Assembly: GCA_002197995.1 (NCBI GenBank)
Contig: NGZR01000002.1
Span: 7,316,001 to 7,380,000, forward strand
Length of the DNA stretch: 64,000 nt
Direction: 5' to 3'
Source of the DNA: Gaeumannomyces sp. JS-464
Taxonomy: Eukaryota > Ascomycota > Sordariomycetes > Magnaporthales > Magnaporthaceae
Shown: piece by piece, positions 11,407 to 22,425 of the stretch
How positions within the stretch are numbered: position 1 is the stretch's first letter
Layout: each line of letters opens with the position of its first letter
The notes under the pieces: model-generated
Databases searched by the model: none
The model's input: only the letters and a program-made list of their open reading frames with translations
Told to the model about the DNA's origin: nothing
Program-made: the position numbers and the translations under genes

Positions 11407-13037
11407 TATGGGAGTTTAATCCTTTCGTGTAGAGAAATCTGTATAGATATACGTATGGAGCCCGTGCATCTTGTGACGATATTTGTTGCTGGTTGGTTGG
11501 CGCTGTAATCATATAAACGGGTTTCACTTGTGTTTTTGGTTGTTGATGGCCATACTCGTTTGCATCAACTGACTTCCTAGGCGATGAAAATTTGCCCAAC
11601 ATAAACTACCATAGGGCGCAAGGCCGCAAGGTACTAGGTTCACTGGGTGGGCGCAATGGCGTTAATTTCAATTAGAAGTAATGTTGGCATGGTAGAAAAC
11701 ACTGTCGTGCACACGTTTTTCCTCGTGGTTTCCATCCACTCCGGCGACGCCGCGAACCGTTGACGCAAGGCGCGACATTCGACGTTCAACATTCGGTGCG
11801 GCGGCTGTGGGGTGGTCGGGGCAGGCTGGTTGTTGGACGTGCGACGAGGTTGCTCTACTCTACTCTCGAAACTCGGCTGAGTCATTTGATCTCGCTATCT
11901 GGAGGCCCGGTGCGGCAGCGATGGTGGGCAGGGCCGAAAAATTATAAATAGGAGGCCCCGCTGTCCCGGGGACCGAAGAAAAGGTCGGAAATCCCCTAGC
12001 AATTTGCTTGCTTTCTTTCGGCATTTGCGCTGCTGCCTTGACAGCTCAAACAGCTCCCGGATTTTTGAGCTTCCATCTGGTGCTAAAAGCCGGCCATTTG
12101 GGGCCTGGCAGGATGCGCTGACGCAACTGCCAATCGAATGGTTTGCACCCCGCCCAAAACCCCCGACGCCCCAGCCCAAGCCTAATTTAGCGGTACGCCC
12201 CACCTCTCCGGCATCTCGCTTTCAACAAGGGAGCCCGGCCCAGCAACCAAGCACACAGGCCCCTGACGCCAGGTTCGCACCACCACCTGACGGCACGTGT
12301 GGCTCGTGCTGCCGGCGCGTTTTCCCCAGGCGCGTCCGCAGCCCTTGTTCTCTGGCACGCCTTGCAAACGCTCCGGGCCCCACTTTGGCGCCCCCCCAAG
12401 ACACGTTCCGCAGCGCGTAACTTCCTCTTTAGGCTTGTTTGAAGCTCTCACCACCAACGCCTCTCTAATTCGCCGTGACTGGATCTTTTGAGGATTGACT
12501 TTTCCTCTTACCACCACAACCGCAACAACATCTTATTTCCGCACTCTCTTTCTTTCTTTTCGATTACAGCGGCGGGCGGGGGAAAGCAAACGTGTTCCTG
12601 CAAGCAATTTACATCCATGTCGCGCCCACACGAGCCGTCGTTGGGTCCCTCTCATTTCGTCATCCACTTTTGGCGTCGATTTCTGTCTTAGCCGATTTGC
12701 AGCTCCACCGGGGAGCCAAACGCGACCCTTACGCGCTTCTCGCGGTCTAGGCCAGGGATCATAATTGCACGCCACGCCCACCGCCTCCGCCCTCAATTGC
12801 ACTTTCAGGACCCATTCATTCTCTCTCAGTTCTCCGGCGACGGGCGAGACCAAATTCTGGGCACGACATCCACTCATTCCAAAACCCGTGCTGCCTGCAC
12901 TCCCGACGACAAACGCCCAACCGGTCTCGGTAACGACGACAGCAAGCCCGGCCTTTGAAGAGCGTGCTGCTGCTGCTGCTGGCCTATTTTGTCGTTTGCG
13001 GCGTTCGTCGTCGCCGACCCAGCGACCGCGAATCGAC
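11407..13037. other. Long upstream region and leader of the GATA gene
   Basis: No protein gene is supported. It contains a good TATA box at 11943-11950 about 1.1 kb before the next start codon, and CT-rich leader-like sequence at 12420-12560. This suggests either a very long leader for the Ams2-type gene or an unannotated short transcript. Confidence 0.45.
11943..11950 (+). promoter_or_regulatory. TATAAATA box
   Basis: Consensus TATAAATA in an A-rich context followed by GGAGGCCCC. The nearest downstream coding start on this strand is at 13038, so the transcript it serves is uncertain. Confidence 0.4.
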
Positions 13038-16000
13038 ATGGCCTCCTCACCCTTCCCGACCGGCCACAGCGGCAATGGAGGCGGCGGCGGTTGGATGGGC
13101 GGCAGCTCCCACGCCCAATTCCAACCAGCACCGCCTGCCGCCCCAGAACGCGACGGTTTCGGCATGCAGACCAGGCCGATGGGAGGTAAGGCGCCAGAGA
13201 GGAAGCTCTCTGCAGCTGCTGGGTGATCCATTCCCAGCTCGCCGCGCGACTCGGCTAACCGTCATGGTTGTTGTTCACCGCTGCAGTCAAGGTGTTGTAC
13301 AGCTTCCGCGACAGCCTAGACAACTGCCTGGCACGATGGCCGCAGGTCATGCCGATCCAGACAATCCCTCTGGACGAAACGAGCTCGATCGGCGTCGTCG
13401 ACTTGAGGTTATGCCTCCAGGCCATTGCGCAGTGCAGCCCCGAAATCGTTGGCCAGCACGAGATGGACTACACAGTCTACGCCTACGACTACTCAGAAAC
13501 GGACACCCCGCTGGTCGGGCAGGGAATGTTCTCTCGAGGACTCGAGCCGGCTCAACCAAACGAGGAGCCTAAGATGATCACCGGCCGTGTGACCAAGAAC
13601 CTGCTGGCCGTCTTTGGCGGCGGCGCCCGTGAGACACTCGAGGTCAAGCTGAAGTTGGCCTCGGTGCCCAAGAGGCAACCACAACAGCAGCCATACCACC
13701 AACAACCGCAACAACAGGCCATGAATGCCTCTACCCCGACCGACACCTCCGAATGGATTCCTTTATCCAGTCAACCCGAATCTGGGACAATGCACCAACA
13801 TGGGGCTGGCCCCCCAACAATACTGCGCCGTCCCAACCTACTATTCCCAAGTTCCCCGTTCCCGCCCAGGATCTGTCCCTCTCACCCCAGCGCCTGGTCA
13901 GGGTCAGGCGCAACCTCCGAACTCGAGCCAATTGCATCTGGGGCGCCTCCTCAGATGTCGCAGACTTCACCCTCAACAGATGAACCCACAACAACACTAT
14001 CAACCACAGCCACAGTCACAGGAGCAGCAGCAGAATCAGCTTCAGCAACCACACGAGCAACAACAGCCACAACAGCGACAGTATTTCTATTCGCACAACC
14101 CTCATCACCAACAGCAGCTGCAATCCCAACCCCAGCAGCACAGTCACAGGAACTGCCCAGCGACGGGTTTGCGCCACTTTCGGCTTAGAACGGGGACCCC
14201 AGACATCGTGGAGCCTATTGTGGCACCAGTTGCCAAACCATCTCGACCTTCGTCCAGAGCCTCCAGGTCGAGGGCACCCACAGGTCGACCACGAGGTCGC
14301 CCCCCAAGAAGAAGCCCGTGGCCGATGAAACACATCTGCTGCTGAGGAGCCCACAGATGCGGACGATGGCTCGCGCAGGAAACGAGCCAAGACGACCAAG
14401 GCCGACTGGTCTGAGGACAAAGCTCCAATGGAGTCGGCTGCTGATTCGCTACGGGTTGTTGCTGCCACTTCCGGTTCCTTGAGGGCAATGAGACCCGTGG
14501 GGGCTGGAGGCGAAGGGGTTGCGGCAAGCCACCTGCAAGAGGGGCCACGCGCGCCCACCCCAGTCCCGCAGGGCCCAAACGACAAGAAGCTGCCACGGCA
14601 GCGGAAGAAACCAATGTCAACGCTGTCTAGGCGAGACTCTATCATTAGCGCTGATGGTTCCATAACGTATCCGAGCCTACCGACCGAGTCGGGTATGCAA
14701 ATGCCAACTCCGCAGGACGCTCGATCGCCCACCGAGTCCATCGCCGCATCAGAACAGGTATATACGCCAGAGGAGACCCCGGCTGATCTGGGATCCTCCC
14801 CGCCGGTTCCCAGATCGGTGGCATACCCGTGCTCCAGTCCCATGGTGTCAAGTCCTGTCCTACCTCGGCTGCCGCGTCCCCAGCAGGATTCGGGATTCAT
14901 GAGCGGCGGTATTGAGGGCGCCTTCGACGAGGAGGATATCCTCCAGTCACTTCCGCCCCAAGCGTCCCAGTCCAAGCAGGATGAGCCAACACCTCAGCTT
15001 CCCCCTCTTGCAAAGCCAGTACCCAAAAAAGGCGGCAACAGCCGACCTCAGTACCATGGATTTCCATTCCAAGAAGTAACACCTGGTCCTCCCGAACTGC
15101 TGCCAGTCACCAGCTTGTACAACCCACCAGGCCAGAAGCGGAAGATGGAAGCAAGCGCTCCAAAACTGAAGCGTTCCAACACCGAGCCCAAGGCTCAAAG
15201 GGCAGCGGCAGAGGAAACTCAAGAGGCCCGCCCCACCGATCAACAAACCCCGCCCGTGTCACAGCTCGCCGACGAGGTCCGTCCATCTGTAGAGGAGCCC
15301 TCGGTTGACTCGGCCATCTCTCGCCCGACACCCGAGGAACCTCTAGAGCCGGTTGCCCTTCTCAGGGAAGCCTCTGCCCAGGCTAACGTCCTGGAAGAGA
15401 CCCCCTCCGTTCCAGAGCCCGAGCTGCCTACCATGAAGCCTCCCAAGGCTGCATCGCGATCGGGTTCATCAGGATCAAGGTCCACCTCGGCTGCCCAGGA
15501 AACGAAATCAGCACCTCCGGCAAGCGATCCAGCTGGACCTCTACGCTACTAACCCTCCCTCAGGTGTCCTTCTCCGAGGCCCCATGCCCGCCCAGCGACA
15601 CGATACAAGAACAGAGCATAGCCAACAAGAACTACGTCAAGAAGCAGACCATCAAGGAGAGATTAGAGCAGGCCATCGAGTCTGGCGAGATGCCTCCATT
15701 CTGTACAAACTGTGGGGCGATAGAGACGCCAACCTGGCGCAAAATGTGGACGCAGGACCACAAGGGGATCCCCGAGTTTTACGACTACTCCGAGAAGCCT
15801 GGACAGGTAACGGCGATAGACATTCTGGAGCGAGATGGCGAGGGCAAGCCCACGTCGTATCGACTGGTAAAGAAGTCGCTCGGGCCAGGAGAGGACAAGC
15901 ACAAGTGGGTTGAGATGCTGCTGTGCAATCCCTGCGGTATCTGGCTTGGCAAATTCAAGAGCCATCGGCCCCCTGACCGGTGGGAGAAGGATCAGTCCCG

Positions 16001-17152
16001 ACTGAACCAGCCCCGTCGAAAGCGAGACCCGTCGAAAAGTTCCAGCAATGGTTCTCGGTCCAAGAGGCAGCGGACCAAGAACGACGCGCGACCGAGTCTC
16101 ACATCCGAGGCGTGTTACATGACTGACCCGGTCGGACCTAGCTACGACCAGGCCGGCGTCGAAGAGGAGATGGCCGACGCCTCTCAGACGGCCACCAACG
16201 GGGCGGCTAGGAAAACAGGGGAGTGCGTAACTGAGCCTACAGGCTCCCCAAACTCGCGGGGCCCGGGATCGACACACTCGAGGGGCAGCGGGACGGCTGA
16301 CAGTCCAATCCCGGTTGAGGACGATCTCGGGCAAACGCGACGACTGCTCTTCCCTTCGCCAAGGAAAGACGGCGTTCCCAAGGTGCTCGGCGAGATGGCG
16401 GTTAATCTCGTCAGGACCGGCCCCGAGTTGTGAAGCTCAAGGATGGCGGCAAGGGGGTCAGTTCGGACGACCTTAAGCAGGTCCCTACAACCCCTGCCAA
16501 GATTCGCGATACAGACATGGCGGATCTCTTTGGCACGCCGCCGGCACGACCATCCACACCAACCCCCAACGACTCGGCGTCTGGCAGCGGACCCTTTAAG
16601 ACGCCGACGCGCCCCACGCCGAGCCACCGGCCGATTACTAGGAGTATCTCGAAGTCGATCCGCTCTTCAGCGAGGGCCATCCCGATGTCTCCCAGTCAAG
16701 CCCTGACTGGCCTGCAGCGCACGCCCTGCAAGACCCCTGGCAGGAGCAGCATCAGGCAGACGCCTAGCCGTCAGAACCTGCACGCGCACTTTGCTCTCGA
16801 CGACATGAACCCCGGGACGGGCGGCATGTGCGATTCGCCTTTCACGGCTACCATCAACCAACTTCTGTCGGAGGCTAACGACTTCACCTCGGGCTCGCCG
16901 TCGCATGGTCTTGGCGATCTCGACCAGATCAATGCCCACTTCGCGACCTCGGCAGCGACCATGGACTTTGGCAGCTACCTTAACACGGACATGGCCATGC
17001 CCAGCTCGCCGCCGCTGCTGATGCGGGGCGACGGCGTATCCTCGTCACAGGCCGCGGCTTTCGACGCCTCGTGGGAGCTGTGGTCGCAGGTCGATAACGA
17101 CGCGGCGCCTACGGATGGCGAGAGCCACTCTGTGGAGGCGCTGCCTGCTTAA
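13038..17152 (+). CDS. AMS2: Ams2/Spt21-type GATA zinc-finger regulator (several frame breaks)
   Basis: Large nuclear regulator of the fungal Ams2/Spt21 family, whose studied members control histone gene expression and silencing (fission yeast Ams2 also affects CENP-A loading). Exon 1 is 13038-13185; exon 2 starts at 13287 and opens with the conserved N-terminal domain (VKVLYSFRDSLDNCLARWPQ..). Then come Gln-rich low-complexity sequence (13675-14140), an AT-hook (GRPRGRPPRR, near 14280), a long disordered region, and a GATA-like finger at 15703-15940 with CTNC..LCNPCGIWLGKFKSHRPP. The segment before the finger joins best through a 44-nt GC-AG intron at 15520-15563 with a TACTAAC branch site. 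Frame changes without splice logic occur near 13755-13785, 13935-13980, about 14180, about 14335 and 16425 (one C missing in a CCCC run). The C-terminal part ends at TAA 17150-17152. Total about 1,300 aa. Confidence 0.8.
15520..15563 (+). other. Candidate GC-AG intron, 44 nt
   Basis: Donor GCAAGC, branch TACTAAC, acceptor CCTCAG. It is phase 0 on both sides and removes the only stop between the disordered region and the GATA finger of the Ams2-type gene. No GT donor in the preceding 100 bases gives the right frame. Confidence 0.5.
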
Positions 17153-18267
17153 ACACCACGCTGCAACTCCTTTCACATCATCCCCCGTGATGGGCCTTCA
17201 CTTTTTCATCCTCCATTTCGCCCTTATTCTGTGTGTCTTATCCTTGTTCCTTCGAGACCATGCGCCTTTCTAGACCATTCCCACGAATACCTGTCCGTGT
17301 TTAATAGGACTCGGTCTTTTCAAGGCCTTCAGCGGCTATTGTCTTTTTGCCAGGGACCTTATTATTTTCTATTTTTTTTTTTTCTCCCTTCCTCTGTCTT
17401 TCTGCATGAGCCGGCGTTACGCCATGGTGTTTTGTATTGATGTCTCCATCTCCTGCTGGGATGTCTTGTTCTGGGAAACGGAGACTTGTGTTTGGCTTTT
17501 TGCGTATTGCCTTTGGTCGGGCGATATACCCCTGGGTCGAGGAACCGGCTGCTTTGGGATGCCTTGTTTGGTCTGGACAGAGCAGGAAACAAACTCATGA
17601 CGCGGCATGAAATATCCCATAGCTAGAATTAGGTAGTTGCTTCTTTTCGCGCATCGCATCGAAGAGCAGAGAAATAGCAAGCAAGGTTACGTTAACTTTC
17701 ATCGACACGCACCCCTTAGCTGACGTAATTATGAGGGTGCATTCGATGTATTTTATTTGTAAATTTCATGGGCGGGTCGGTGGTGGCACATGCCTGGATC
17801 GTCGTTGCCACAACTGTCGTCACACGCAGCCCGCATGGCGAGGCATGTGCGCCCAGTGTCCCGCTACATATGTACCAGGTGCTTGAAGACCAGCCGCTCT
17901 GGTGACCAATTGGAAATCCCTGGACTTTTCTTAGGTGTTAGGTACACAGGGACAGTTTTGTGTGTGGTCCGCATGCAAGTTGCTGTACATCTGAAAGTCT
18001 GAAGGACCAAAGTGTAACTTCGCCACTGGAGTAAAACGCACACACCCATTCTTGATTATTGTGAAAATCGGTACCCTAAGAGGGCTGCATGCAAAAAGAA
18101 CCAAGCCTTCCCCGTCTTGGCTCCGCTGCAACGCGACGGTACTCGAGGGGACAAGGGGATAATAGCTTTTTGGGGGGGGGGGGGGGGGGGGGGGGGGCAT
18201 CACGGCACTACGGATGCATACGAGCAGTAGTCTCGGACCCTTTTCGTGTCTTAAGAAAATTCATTCA
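17153..18267. other. Convergent intergenic region with poly-G run
   Basis: 3' regions of the GATA gene and of the minus-strand hypothetical gene. It holds a 26-base G run at 18172-18197. No gene is supported. Confidence 0.5.
18172..18197. repeat. Poly-G run, 26 bases
   Basis: Uninterrupted G homopolymer following TTTTT. Its true length is uncertain because short-run lengths elsewhere in this window are unreliable. Confidence 0.85.
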
Positions 18268-19016
18268 TCAAGGCCTGATATTACCAGGCTGTCTGAGCAC
18301 CCTCCAGCGGCCCGCATCGTCCAGCCTGACGGTGGCGCTGACGCTAACAGTCGCGATGCCATCGAGAATCGAGTCGAGCAGCTCCGAGGCGTCATCGTCG
18401 TCTTCGTCGTCGTCGTCAAAACTGCCCAAGCCGATGCCGGCAGGCTCGTCACGGCGAACACTGTTATCCACGGCCTCGATGTCACGGCGCACAGGTTCCA
18501 CGGCTTTACCCCGACGACGGCGGTCAGGGTCCACCGCCGCCTTCCTTCTCGTTGGCGGCACCGCTCTGGGCGCCGGTATCGTCTCTACAGCTTTGCCCTT
18601 GTCGACCACTCTCCTTCTACTAATAGATCCGCCTCCCGCAGCACGGCGGGAGCTGCCACCAGCGGCGCGCCGGGTGTCTCGTCGTTTTCCGGCTCGCTCT
18701 CCTCTTTCCCCTCCTCTTCTTCCCCATGTGACGTTTGAGACGATGAATGCGCGTACGGATTCCGCCCCACGTACGTGGCGGCGGACGAGACAGACTGCGC
18801 ACGCGATTGGTGGTGTTGCGGCAACGACAACCGCGTGCACGACGACGACGCCGACGAGTCGGAGCACGAAGACGGCGGCGACGATGGGAGCCGCCCGCTA
18901 TTTTGCGACGAAGAATTGTTCGGCTGGTTCTCCTCTTGCCTCTGTTGCTGTTCTTGTTGTTTTTGATTGTGATCTTGTTGCTGTTCAGAGCCGGCGGCGG
19001 CGTCCGGCCACAGCAT
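18268..19016 (-). CDS. Hypothetical low-complexity protein (frame broken near 18640)
   Basis: Unrecognised. From the ATG at 19016 the protein begins MLWPDAAAGSEQQQ, continues through Gln- and Ser-rich sequence, contains YVGRNPYAHSSSQTSHGEEEE, then, after a one-base frame change near 18640, runs as Arg-rich sequence to an acidic block (SFDDDDEDDDDASELLDSIL) and ends TVRLDDAGRWRVLRQPG. About 250 aa, mostly predicted disordered, no signal peptide or membrane segment. The protein-like composition of both halves favours the minus strand over an uninterrupted 310-codon frame on the plus strand (18089-19021), which is mostly Ser/Ala/Arg shadow sequence. Its start lies only 82 bp below the RPA3 stop on the same strand, unusually close for fungal genes, so the 5' end may be wrong. 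Confidence 0.45.
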
Positions 19017-19097
19017 GGTGACACGCCTGGCCGGCGCCGGACCTCTCCTCCTCCCCCCTCTCATCCCTTGGGACGACGCCCCGCCGGCAAAGGACCG

Positions 19098-19605
19098 TCA
19101 ATGCTGACTGGGCTCAAACTCGAAAACGGGCTTGAGCCTCTGCGCCACCTCGACGACCGACCGGCAGAGCGACATGTCTTGATGGGAGGTGGGGAACAGT
19201 CAGTTAGTTGTGTTTCGACACAAGGAAGCAAATGCCAGGATCTCGTCGCAGCGCACACGACACGTACCGACGTTGGACCCCAAGTCCATCGAGGTGAGGA
19301 CCTTTATGGACAGATCTGGGTTGACCTTGCCGATGAGCTGCGCGGCGTTGCCGACGAGTAGGTGGGAGTCCTGGTGCGGCCCATGGTTAGCAAGCCAAGT
19401 CCTCCCATTGACTGAAGGGGAGGAGGAGGAGGAAGTGAGCCCTGGGAGAACATACGCGGTTGAGGGCGGCCGTGATGTTCCCATCGGCGTCGATCAGCGC
19501 GACGTCGCCGCGGAGCTGCTGGACCTTGCCAATCACCATGACGTTGCGCCCGACGTACGCGTTCAGCAGACCGCAGTTGACGCGGGGCGTTGAAACCTGA
19601 TCCAT
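19098..19605 (-). CDS. RFA3: Replication protein A subunit 3 (RPA14)
   Basis: Smallest subunit of the heterotrimeric single-stranded-DNA-binding complex RPA, needed for replication and repair. Three exons, 19605-19456, 19370-19268 and 19177-19098, join in phase to give 110 aa, the normal size. The sequence is one OB fold: it begins MDQVSTPRVNCGLLNAYVGR, carries the strand motif VMVIGKVQQLRGDVALIDAD, then LLVGNAAQLIGKVNPDLSIKV, and ends in an amphipathic helix (SLCRSVVEVAQRLKPVFEFE) that forms the trimer core in this family. Introns start GTATGT and GTACGT. No frame breaks. Confidence 0.93.
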
Positions 19606-19915
19606 TGCTTCGGACTTTTCGTAGTTTTTCCTCTCAGTTTTTTTTTTTCGTGTTGTGAGCAGCTCGATGCTTTCGCGATTGCTTTAGGTGTGTGCAGCAG
19701 CGCTTTGTTTACAAAGTGAAAATGGACGGTGTCGTTCAGCTGCTCAAAAAGTATGCACAGCTGAACGCGGGGTTCGATTCATATTCACGGAAGACGCGCT
19801 CTAGGCAGCGGGGAACTAGCCGAGGTGGGGCGCCAAGGCAGCGAGATGACCCTGCTACAGCAGGGGTTGATTACTACTGGCCAGCCAGCCTGGGGAGACC
19901 ATTTTACTGTGCACA
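19606..19915. other. Intergenic region (RPA3 promoter / arabinofuranosidase 3' end)
   Basis: 310 bp serving as promoter of RPA3 and 3' region of the GH51 gene. It includes a GGTTCGATTC word at 19771-19780 that is not part of a tRNA. Confidence 0.45.
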
Positions 19916-21586
19916 CTACCCCGACTTCCATCTCAACATGGTCAGAGATAGCCGCCGAAAGCAAAACTTCCCCTTTCCATCCCAGCTGCTCTCCTCGATG
20001 CCCACCACCTCATTGCCCTCAGTGTTGACCACGTCAGCAGACTCCCCCGTCACCGTGTACACAGCCACCTCGCCGCCAACGCCTTGACCTCGGTCTCGAA
20101 GCTCGTGGTCTCGTGGATGTTGACAACCGCCAGGCTGACCCACCCCTCGTCGTCGACGGACGCGCTGACGTCGAGCCAGGGCGCGCCGTCCTCGAGGGCG
20201 CCGCGCAGCCAGGCCGGGCGGGTCTCGCCCGTGTAGCTGCCGCACCGGACGTGGCAGCCGACGGTCCAGCCCCTCATGTGGCGGCTGAAGAGCAGCAGCG
20301 GCCACCACGTCGTCTGCCTCAGCAGGCCCGTCGCCGACGTCGTGAGCGGGCTGATGACGTTGACGCTCTGCGCGATGTTGGCCATGCCCACCCACCGCGA
20401 CTGCCGCACAAAGACGTTGAGCCACGCCCCGACCGCCAGCGCGTCGCTGAGCGTGTACTTTTCTTCTGCGCCCTGCTCCCCGGGCGCCCGCTCCGGGTCC
20501 CAGACGTTCCACTCGTCGAAGCAGATCCTCGTGGGCGGTACGTCGGGGCTGATGTCCTTCTCAATGCGCGCCACCTCGACCATGCCCGCCGTCGCCAGGA
20601 TGGCACGCTCGGCGCTCAGCGGCCACGGCGTTGGCCAGGTGCGAGGCGGCCGCCGTGTAGATGTGGATCGAGTGCATGTCGACGGCGCCGACGCACTCGT
20701 TGAGAACGTACTGGTCCCACGACGAGAGGCCCGTCTTGCCGCACAGGATCAGTATTATCGACGGGTCCAGCAGCCGCAGCGCCTTGGACCACTGGATCGC
20801 CTTCTTGGCGTAGTCCTTTTGCGTCATCTGCTCGATCTGCCACGGGCCCCAGACCTCGTTTCCTAGCGCCCCTGTTCTGTTTGCTCAGTCACTCATTTGG
20901 CAGGCCGTCCGCTGGCTCACGGGCCAGCAGAGTCGTATGAGCGGACATCCAAGCTTACAGTACTTCACGTTGTACGGCTCCACGTGCCCGTTAGCTCGCC
21001 TCATGTTCGCGTAGTGCGTATCCCCGTGCCGTTGCAGTACTCGACCCAGGCCAGGGCCTCGTCCAGGGTCCCCGTGCCCATGTTGAGGCACAGGTAGGGC
21101 TCGACGCGCCTCTCGCGCCCCTGGCTCAGCATCTCGAGCCAATTCATGAACTCGTCGGTGCCGAACTCGTTGGTCTCGACCCCCAGCCACGCCAGCTCGG
21201 GCCGGCGGGGGCGCTTGTCGCGCGGGCCCACGCCGTCCTGCCAGTGGTACGTCGCCACGAAGTTGCCGCCGGGGTAGCGGATCACGGGCACGTCGATCTC
21301 GCGCAGAGCCTGGATCACGTCGGCGCGGAACCCGTCGGCGGCGGCCTGGGGGCTTGACGGGTCGTAGATGCCTCCGTAGATGCAGCGCCCATGTGTCTGT
21401 TGGCGTTTATGGCCGATTCCGAGTAACGAATCAGCACTGTGGCATTTGCAACTCGGGAAGAGAGGAGCGGCGGGCCTACTCGGTGAAGCCGCCATAGATC
21501 ATGGGGTCGATCTTGGAGAGCTTCCTGTCTGCATGGACATGGATAATCGGCGTCCCCCCGCCGGAGACCTTGGTGAATGTGGTCAT
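19916..21586 (-). CDS. abfA: GH51 alpha-L-arabinofuranosidase, intracellular type (three frame breaks)
   Basis: Releases terminal L-arabinose from arabinan, arabinoxylan or their oligomers. Exons 21586-21480, 21396-20959 and 20871-19916; the split codons recreate YGGFTEHMGRCIYGGIYDP and VKYWALGNEVWGPWQ. The acid/base Glu is in LGNEVW and the nucleophile Glu in CFDEWNVW, as in clan GH-A family 51. There is no signal peptide and the length is about 510 aa, matching the shorter cytosolic class and not the secreted 600-aa class. It ends SLTMLRWKSG. Breaks: a missing G in a GGGG run (plus-strand CCCC at 21022-21025), two missing C near 20621 and a missing G near 20078. It is divergent from the sugar porter beginning at 22426, which suggests joint control of arabinose release and uptake. 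Confidence 0.9.
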
Positions 21587-22425
21587 GGTAGGCGATGAAC
21601 TACGATGGATAATGAAAAGCGTGGACGTGAGATGTTGGGTGAGCGAGCGGGCGAGAACAATGGAGGTTCTGCGGCTCAAAATGACGATGCTCCCACGCCT
21701 CCAGTTCTCGCTACATTGAGTTCAGTACCGCGGACGAGTAACGAACCCCCTGCTCGGAGAATGATCCGATAGCTACCCCACGGCATCGGACGACAGTCGA
21801 CGACAGCAGTAAACAGTAGGTAGGTATCCATCTGGTGAAGCATCGTCAGTGGTGGGAATTGGCTGGTCAGGAACACCCGCTGATTGGCGCGCTTGCGTTG
21901 ACTTACACCGAGGCCCCCCCCCATGCCACGCTATTGTGCTTCTCCACCCCGCACGCGTCTCACTCACCTGCTACAGTAGCGCGGAGCAACCCAGCCATCC
22001 AGACCGAGGTTTCCGACGACTTGGATGGGGGAAATCCCCGAATTGCTGGGGAGGATCTGGGGCCCTGGGAGTCTGGTCGGATATTCCCCGCAATGCGGAG
22101 AAGGCAAGCCAGCCGCCTGCGCTGCCCGTCTAGGTAAGGTAGGCAGATTTATTTATTTGGGGGTTATTGTTGCGCGATGAAACGTTGACTATTATACCTG
22201 GTGGTCCTTCGGGGAGAGGTGACGGCAAGAAAGCAGGAGACAAAATGGCAGGATAGCCAGGGTGACATGCTCATTTCGTATATGAACTTCCATGCCCGCC
22301 GGTGCACCGGTACTACTTGTGTTCCCTATTTTGCCATGCTTTGGATATCTCTAGATACCTTGGCAGCACCCTAACTTTCGCAGCACCCAAGTCGTTCTCC
22401 TAGCACCATAGTGCTGCCCGGCAGG
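21587..22425. promoter_or_regulatory. Shared divergent promoter of arabinofuranosidase and sugar porter
   Basis: 839 bp between the two starts. It contains five hexamers fitting the CreA/Cre1 carbon-repressor consensus SYGGRG on either strand: 21776-21781, 21947-21952, 22046-22051, 22057-22062 and 22086-22091, three of them within 46 bp. No sure XlnR or AraR site was found. A TAGGTA repeat is at 21811-21826. Confidence 0.45.

Noticed and set aside
13675..14140. Gln-rich CAA/CAG stretch as a pure microsatellite or transposon piece
   Set aside because: Irregular codons and position within the Ams2-type protein fit a coding polyQ region.
18089..19021. 310-codon frame on the plus strand
   Set aside because: Reads through the poly-G run and is Ser/Arg/Ala shadow of a more protein-like minus-strand sequence.
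19771..19780. GGTTCGATTC, a tRNA B-box-like word
   Set aside because: Flanks cannot form the T stem and no A box or acceptor stem is upstream.
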